Position numbers and translations under genes: made by a program
Source: Bacteroidales bacterium
Lineage (GTDB): Bacteria > Bacteroidota > Bacteroidia > Bacteroidales > Muribaculaceae
Reading direction: 5' to 3'
Length of the DNA stretch: 11,838 nucleotides
Assembly (NCBI GenBank): GCA_014800065.1
Contig: JAAVGX010000019.1
Coordinates: forward strand, 1 to 11,838
The notes under the pieces: generated by a model
Databases searched by the model: none
What the model was told of the DNA's origin: nothing
Seen by the model: the letters and a program-made list of their open reading frames with translations, nothing else
In this document: in pieces, positions 9,320-11,838 of the stretch
Numbering within the stretch: position 1 is the stretch's first letter
How the letters are laid out: each line of letters begins with the position of its first letter

Positions 9320-10359
9320 TACACAAAGATAAAGTAAAAATACATCAGGGTGAGGTCGATGTCGTTACTCTCACCAACACATCCGGCGCCTCCGTGAAAC
9401 TCATCGGCATCGGTGCCGGTGTTATGGCCCTCAACGTCCCTGATAAGGAGGGTAAGATGGCCGACGTGGCCCTGGGATACCGGAACATCGCCGACTATAT
9501 GGGCGATGGACCCTGCTCGGGAAAGGTACCCGGACGCTATGCCAACCGAATCGCTTTCGGTAAATTCAAACTCGACGGCGTTGAGTACTCTCTCCCCATC
9601 AACAACGGGCCAAACTGCAACCACGGCGGTCCCGACGGCTTCCACAACCACATCTGGAAATTGGTGGATGCATCCGACGATTCAGTCACTTTTGAATATA
9701 CATCACCCGATGGCGAGGCCGGATTCCCCGGAACCCTCACCGCCCGCGCATCCTACACCTGGACAAACGACAACGAGCTTAAGCTCCACCTCTCCGCCAC
9801 TACCGACAAAAAGACCGTCGTCAACCTCACCAACCACACCTATTGGAATCTGGCCGGACACAACGCCGGCTCGGTGCTGAACCACATCCTGCGCCTCAAC
9901 GCCAACCGATACCTCCCCACCAACGACACCCTCATCCCCGATGGTGTACAGGCCACCGTTGCCGGTACGCCCATGGATTTCACATTCCCCAAAGCCATCG
10001 GCAAGGAAATCCACACCCTCTTCCCCGCTCTCAACTACGGCAAAGGATACGACAACTGCTGGGTGGTAGCCGCTTGGAAGCCCGGCGAAATCAAACCCGT
10101 GGCCGAGCTCTACGATGCCGAATCAGGCCGTCTGCTCGTCGTCAGCTCCGACCAGCCCGGCGTACAGGTCTACACCGGTAACTGGCTCGCCGGAAGTCCC
10201 GTAAACAAGGACGGCCGCTCTTATGAGGACTACGACGGGGTGGCAATCGAATGTCAGGACTTCCCGAACTCTCCGAACACTCCCGCATTCCCCTCAACCG
10301 TCCTCGAACCCGGAAAGGAATATTCTCGTCACATCAACTTCAAATTCGCAGTAAAATGA
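9316..10359 (+). CDS. galM: Aldose 1-epimerase (galactose mutarotase)
   Basis: GalM converts beta-D-galactose to the alpha anomer that galactokinase uses. The start at 9316 (MIHKDKVKIH...) is chosen because its ATGA overlaps the galE stop. An in-frame ATG at 9283 lies inside galE and would add 11 unlikely residues. The resulting 347 residues suit the family. Residues expected at the active site are visible: the Arg of ANRI (R78), His of CNHGG (H103), His of LTNHTYWNL (H174), Asp of GKGYD (D246) and the catalytic Glu of VAIECQDFPNSP (E312). PSTVLEPG (326-333) is the conserved C-terminal signature. There is no signal peptide, so it is cytoplasmic, unlike some secreted mutarotases. Its stop overlaps the nucleotidyltransferase start. 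Confidence 0.95.
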   Translation: MIHKDKVKIHQGEVDVVTLTNTSGASVKLIGIGAGVMALNVPDKEGKMADVALGYRNIADYMGDGPCSGKVPGRYANRIAFGKFKLDGVEYSLPINNGPNCNHGGPDGFHNHIWKLVDASDDSVTFEYTSPDGEAGFPGTLTARASYTWTNDNELKLHLSATTDKKTVVNLTNHTYWNLAGHNAGSVLNHILRLNANRYLPTNDTLIPDGVQATVAGTPMDFTFPKAIGKEIHTLFPALNYGKGYDNCWVVAAWKPGEIKPVAELYDAESGRLLVVSSDQPGVQVYTGNWLAGSPVNKDGRSYEDYDGVAIECQDFPNSPNTPAFPSTVLEPGKEYSRHINFKFAVK

Positions 10360-11267
10360 AACCCACTCTATTCATATTAGCTGCCGGTATGGGTAGTCGC
10401 TACGGTGGCCTCAAGCAGCTCGACGGTCTTGGCCCCAATGGCGAAACGATCATGGACTATTCGGTTTACGATGCGCTCCGTGCCGGATTCGGGAAAGTTG
10501 TATTCGTTATCCGTAAGGACTTCGAAAAAGATTTCCGTGAAAAAATCCTCTCAAAATACGAAGGCGTAATTCCCACGGAAGTAGTGTTCCAAAGCACCGA
10601 CAAACTCCCCGAGGGTTTCACTTGCCCGCCCGACCGCACAAAACCCTGGGGCACAAACCACGCTGTGCTCATGGGTGCCGACGCTATCCACGAACCTTTC
10701 GCTGTAATTAATGCCGACGACTTCTACGGCCGAAACACCTTCGAAGTTATGGCTCAGGACCTTATGCGTCCCCGTACACGAAAAGGCGACTACTCCATGG
10801 TTGGTTTCCGCGTAGGTAACACAATGACGGAACACGGAACGGTGAGCCGAGGTATTTGCAAGAAAAACGATGAAGGCAACCTGACCGCTGTGGAAGAACG
10901 CACCGACATCCGCTACGACGACCAACACCGAATCGTCACCAACAACGCCGACGGTGTCCTCGAAGTGCTCGACCCCGATACACCCGTTTCTATGAATATA
11001 TGGGGATTCACTCCCGATTACTTCGACTTCTCCAAGCGCGAATTTATCAAGTTCCTTGAAAAGAATATTGATAAACCAAAGGCCGAATTCGTAATTCCCC
11101 TGTGTATCGAACCGCTGATTGAAAGCGGCGAAGCCACAGTCAAAGTGCTCGACACCACAAGCCGTTGGTTCGGTGTGACTTACAGTGCCGATCGTCCCGC
11201 AGTGGTGGAAAAATTCGCCGAACTCCACAATTCCGGCGAATACCCTACACCACTCTTCAAAAAGTAA
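10356..11267 (+). CDS. Sugar-phosphate nucleotidyltransferase, candidate GalT substitute
   Basis: This 303-residue protein is an NTP-transferase fold enzyme, which joins an NTP and a sugar-1-phosphate to give an NDP-sugar and pyrophosphate. The N-terminal nucleotide loop is LAAGMGSRYGGLKQ (8-21). PWGTNHAVL (97-105) is the base-contacting segment, and NADDF (119-123) supplies the metal-binding Asp. EFVIPLCIEPLI (244-255) and the C-terminal TSRWFGVTY (268-276) complete the usual core. It does not look like enterobacterial GalU beyond the shared fold. The ATG at 10356 overlaps the galM stop (ATGA); an upstream in-frame ATG at 10251 is deep inside galM and rejected. It is the fourth gene of a galactose operon that has no galT, so UTP:galactose-1-phosphate (and perhaps glucose-1-phosphate) uridylyltransferase activity is a reasonable inference. 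The substrate is not proven by sequence. Confidence 0.88.
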   Translation: MKPTLFILAAGMGSRYGGLKQLDGLGPNGETIMDYSVYDALRAGFGKVVFVIRKDFEKDFREKILSKYEGVIPTEVVFQSTDKLPEGFTCPPDRTKPWGTNHAVLMGADAIHEPFAVINADDFYGRNTFEVMAQDLMRPRTRKGDYSMVGFRVGNTMTEHGTVSRGICKKNDEGNLTAVEERTDIRYDDQHRIVTNNADGVLEVLDPDTPVSMNIWGFTPDYFDFSKREFIKFLEKNIDKPKAEFVIPLCIEPLIESGEATVKVLDTTSRWFGVTYSADRPAVVEKFAELHNSGEYPTPLFKK

Positions 11268-11285
11268 TCAAAAGGAAAATGTACG

Positions 11286-11304
11286 GACATCGCTTTGCGA
11301 TGTC
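11286..11304 (+). terminator. Hairpin after the galactose operon, possible terminator
   Basis: GACATCGC (11286-11293), loop TTT and GCGATGTC (11297-11304) form a perfect 8-bp stem 18 bp after the nucleotidyltransferase stop. No T-run follows, so termination is plausible by position only. It could equally be the first of the chain of hairpins that fills this spacer. Confidence 0.45.
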
Positions 11305-11391
11305 ACAAGGCCAAAATCCGCAACGAAATGTAGGGAGAGCGTTGCAGAACCAACGAGTGAACGCAAAGGCCGGAGGCCTTTCACAAGGTTA

Positions 11392-11428
11392 ACCCCGGGT
11401 TAAGCGACCGAAGGGAGCTACCCGGGGT
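11392..11428. repeat. Palindromic element, copy 1
   Basis: ACCCCGGGT (11392-11400) pairs with ACCCGGGGT (11420-11428). Inside, AGC (11403-11405) pairs with GCT (11417-11419), and CC-GAA-GG (11408-11414) can form a tip. The whole 37 nt therefore folds as one interrupted hairpin. Confidence 0.75.
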
Positions 11429-11507
11429 AGCAAATCCCACCCTACCACCACAACCTCGGAGAGGTTGCACAATCCGCCAACACGCGGATATGCCCTCTCA
11501 TCAGGAA

Positions 11508-11543
11508 ACCCCGGGAAAGCGACCGAAGGGCGCTACCCGGGGT
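11508..11543. repeat. Palindromic element, copy 2
   Basis: ACCCCGGG (11508-11515) pairs with CCCGGGGT (11536-11543), AGCG (11518-11521) pairs with CGCT (11531-11534), and CC-GAA-GG forms the tip. It differs from copy 1 by one missing base and two substitutions. The A-to-C change at 11531 improves the inner stem by one pair relative to copy 1, so the fold is kept. It starts 116 bp after copy 1 in the same orientation. Confidence 0.75.
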
Positions 11544-11608
11544 CACATATCCATTCTCACCACCACTACCCAGGAGTGGGGTCAAATATCACCCCGAATT
11601 GTTAATAT

Positions 11609-11838
11609 ATGACACAGAAAAGTAGTAATATTCTCGGCTCTGGCGCTCTTGTCCTTTTCTTGGCTTGCGCGCTGTTGCTTTTGCCTTGGTTGGGCGAAAC
11701 GTTTTTCAATTCAAAAGGTGAACCCCGGGAGGCCATAGTCGGGATGACTATTCTTCATCAGGGAAATTGGATTCTACCTGTCAACTACGGCACAGACATC
11801 CCTTTCAAACCCCCTTTCCTCGGATGGATGATTGCTGC
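11609..11838 (+). CDS. Glycosyltransferase family 39 / ArnT-like membrane protein (partial, N-terminal)
   Basis: The frame is open from the ATG at 11609 to the window edge (76 complete residues). Residues about 8-29 form a first transmembrane segment (LGSGALVLFLACALLLLPWLG). After it comes the first periplasmic loop typical of GT-C enzymes of the PMT/ArnT type: GEPREAIVGMTILHQGNWILP (37-57). It is followed by NYGTDIPFKPPFLGWMIA (59-76), matching the usual pattern (D/E)xR-x-A...M...GxW..P...G....KPP...W. Such proteins move a sugar from a polyprenyl-phosphate donor to lipid A or protein. The acceptor cannot be read from this part. No consensus promoter was found in the hairpin-rich spacer before it. 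The C-terminal part lies beyond the window. Confidence 0.88.
   Translation, partial: MTQKSSNILGSGALVLFLACALLLLPWLGETFFNSKGEPREAIVGMTILHQGNWILPVNYGTDIPFKPPFLGWMIA

Larger units (their letters stand above)
11365..11595. repeat. Structured intergenic repeat region with two diverged ~90-nt units
   Basis: The spacer 11268-11608 has no convincing gene and is dense in inverted repeats. They include AAAGGCC-GGA-GGCCTTT (11365-11381), the two 36-37-nt hairpins listed separately, CAACCTC-GGA-GAGGTTG (11451-11467), ATCCGC/GCGGAT (11472-11489), CCACT/AGTGG (11563-11579) and GGGGT/ACCCC (11578-11595). Beyond the main hairpin, the 50 nt at 11429-11478 and at 11544-11593 align without gaps at 30 identical positions and share ACCACCAC. 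The region is therefore a diverged duplication of a unit of about 90 nt. It resembles REP-like or small non-autonomous intergenic elements; a structured RNA is the alternative. Confidence 0.7.

Noticed and set aside
10551..11228. Long minus-strand open frame (225 codons) inside the nucleotidyltransferase gene
   Set aside because: It is rich in His, Val and Phe as expected for an antisense shadow, with no promoter and no family resemblance.
11165..11403. Small plus-strand open frames running from the nucleotidyltransferase gene into the spacer
   Set aside because: They start inside a real gene in another frame and run into repeat sequence; the translation shows no domain.

Overview
The window looks like chromosome from a member of the Bacteroidales, plausibly a Muribaculaceae-type gut bacterium. 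Five putative promoters fit the Bacteroidota consensus TTTG-N19-20-TAnnTTTG, start codons lack Shine-Dalgarno sequences and sit behind A/T-rich leaders, and the S16, aspartokinase, ABC-F and galactokinase proteins read as Bacteroidota versions. The phylum assignment is firm; the family is an impression from sequence style.

Layout. Positions 1-149 hold the start of rpsP (ribosomal protein S16) on the minus strand, divergent from an unrecognised 139-residue cytoplasmic protein (296-715). An orphan lipoprotein (778-1575) with its own promoter follows. It converges on a GNAT acetyltransferase (1634-2107, minus) across a perfect 30-bp palindrome that is probably a shared terminator. From 2414 a plus-strand unit carries lysC (aspartokinase), lysA (diaminopimelate decarboxylase, ATGA overlap) and, 13 nt later, an ABC-F translation-type ATPase with an asymmetric pair of ATP sites. 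Between the ABC-F gene and a small Dabb-domain gene (6633-6929) lies an 8-nt tandem repeat that switches orientation midway.

From 6983 a galactose operon runs galK, galE, galM and a sugar-nucleotidyltransferase. There is a hairpin between galK and galE, and ATGA overlaps join the last three genes. No galT is present. GalM would supply alpha-galactose, GalK would make galactose-1-phosphate, and GalE would interconvert UDP-galactose and UDP-glucose. The nucleotidyltransferase occupies the place where GalT is expected, so it may make UDP-galactose directly from UTP and galactose-1-phosphate. This is inference from context.

The stretch 11268-11608 has no convincing gene. It is packed with small inverted repeats, including two diverged copies of a roughly 90-nt structured unit, and resembles a REP-like intergenic element. 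The window ends inside a glycosyltransferase-39/ArnT-like membrane protein (11609 onward).

Most of the window is ordinary housekeeping and metabolism. The items most worth a second look are the galT-less galactose operon, the coherent one-site degeneracy of the ABC-F protein, and the two repeat structures at 6528-6613 and 11365-11595.
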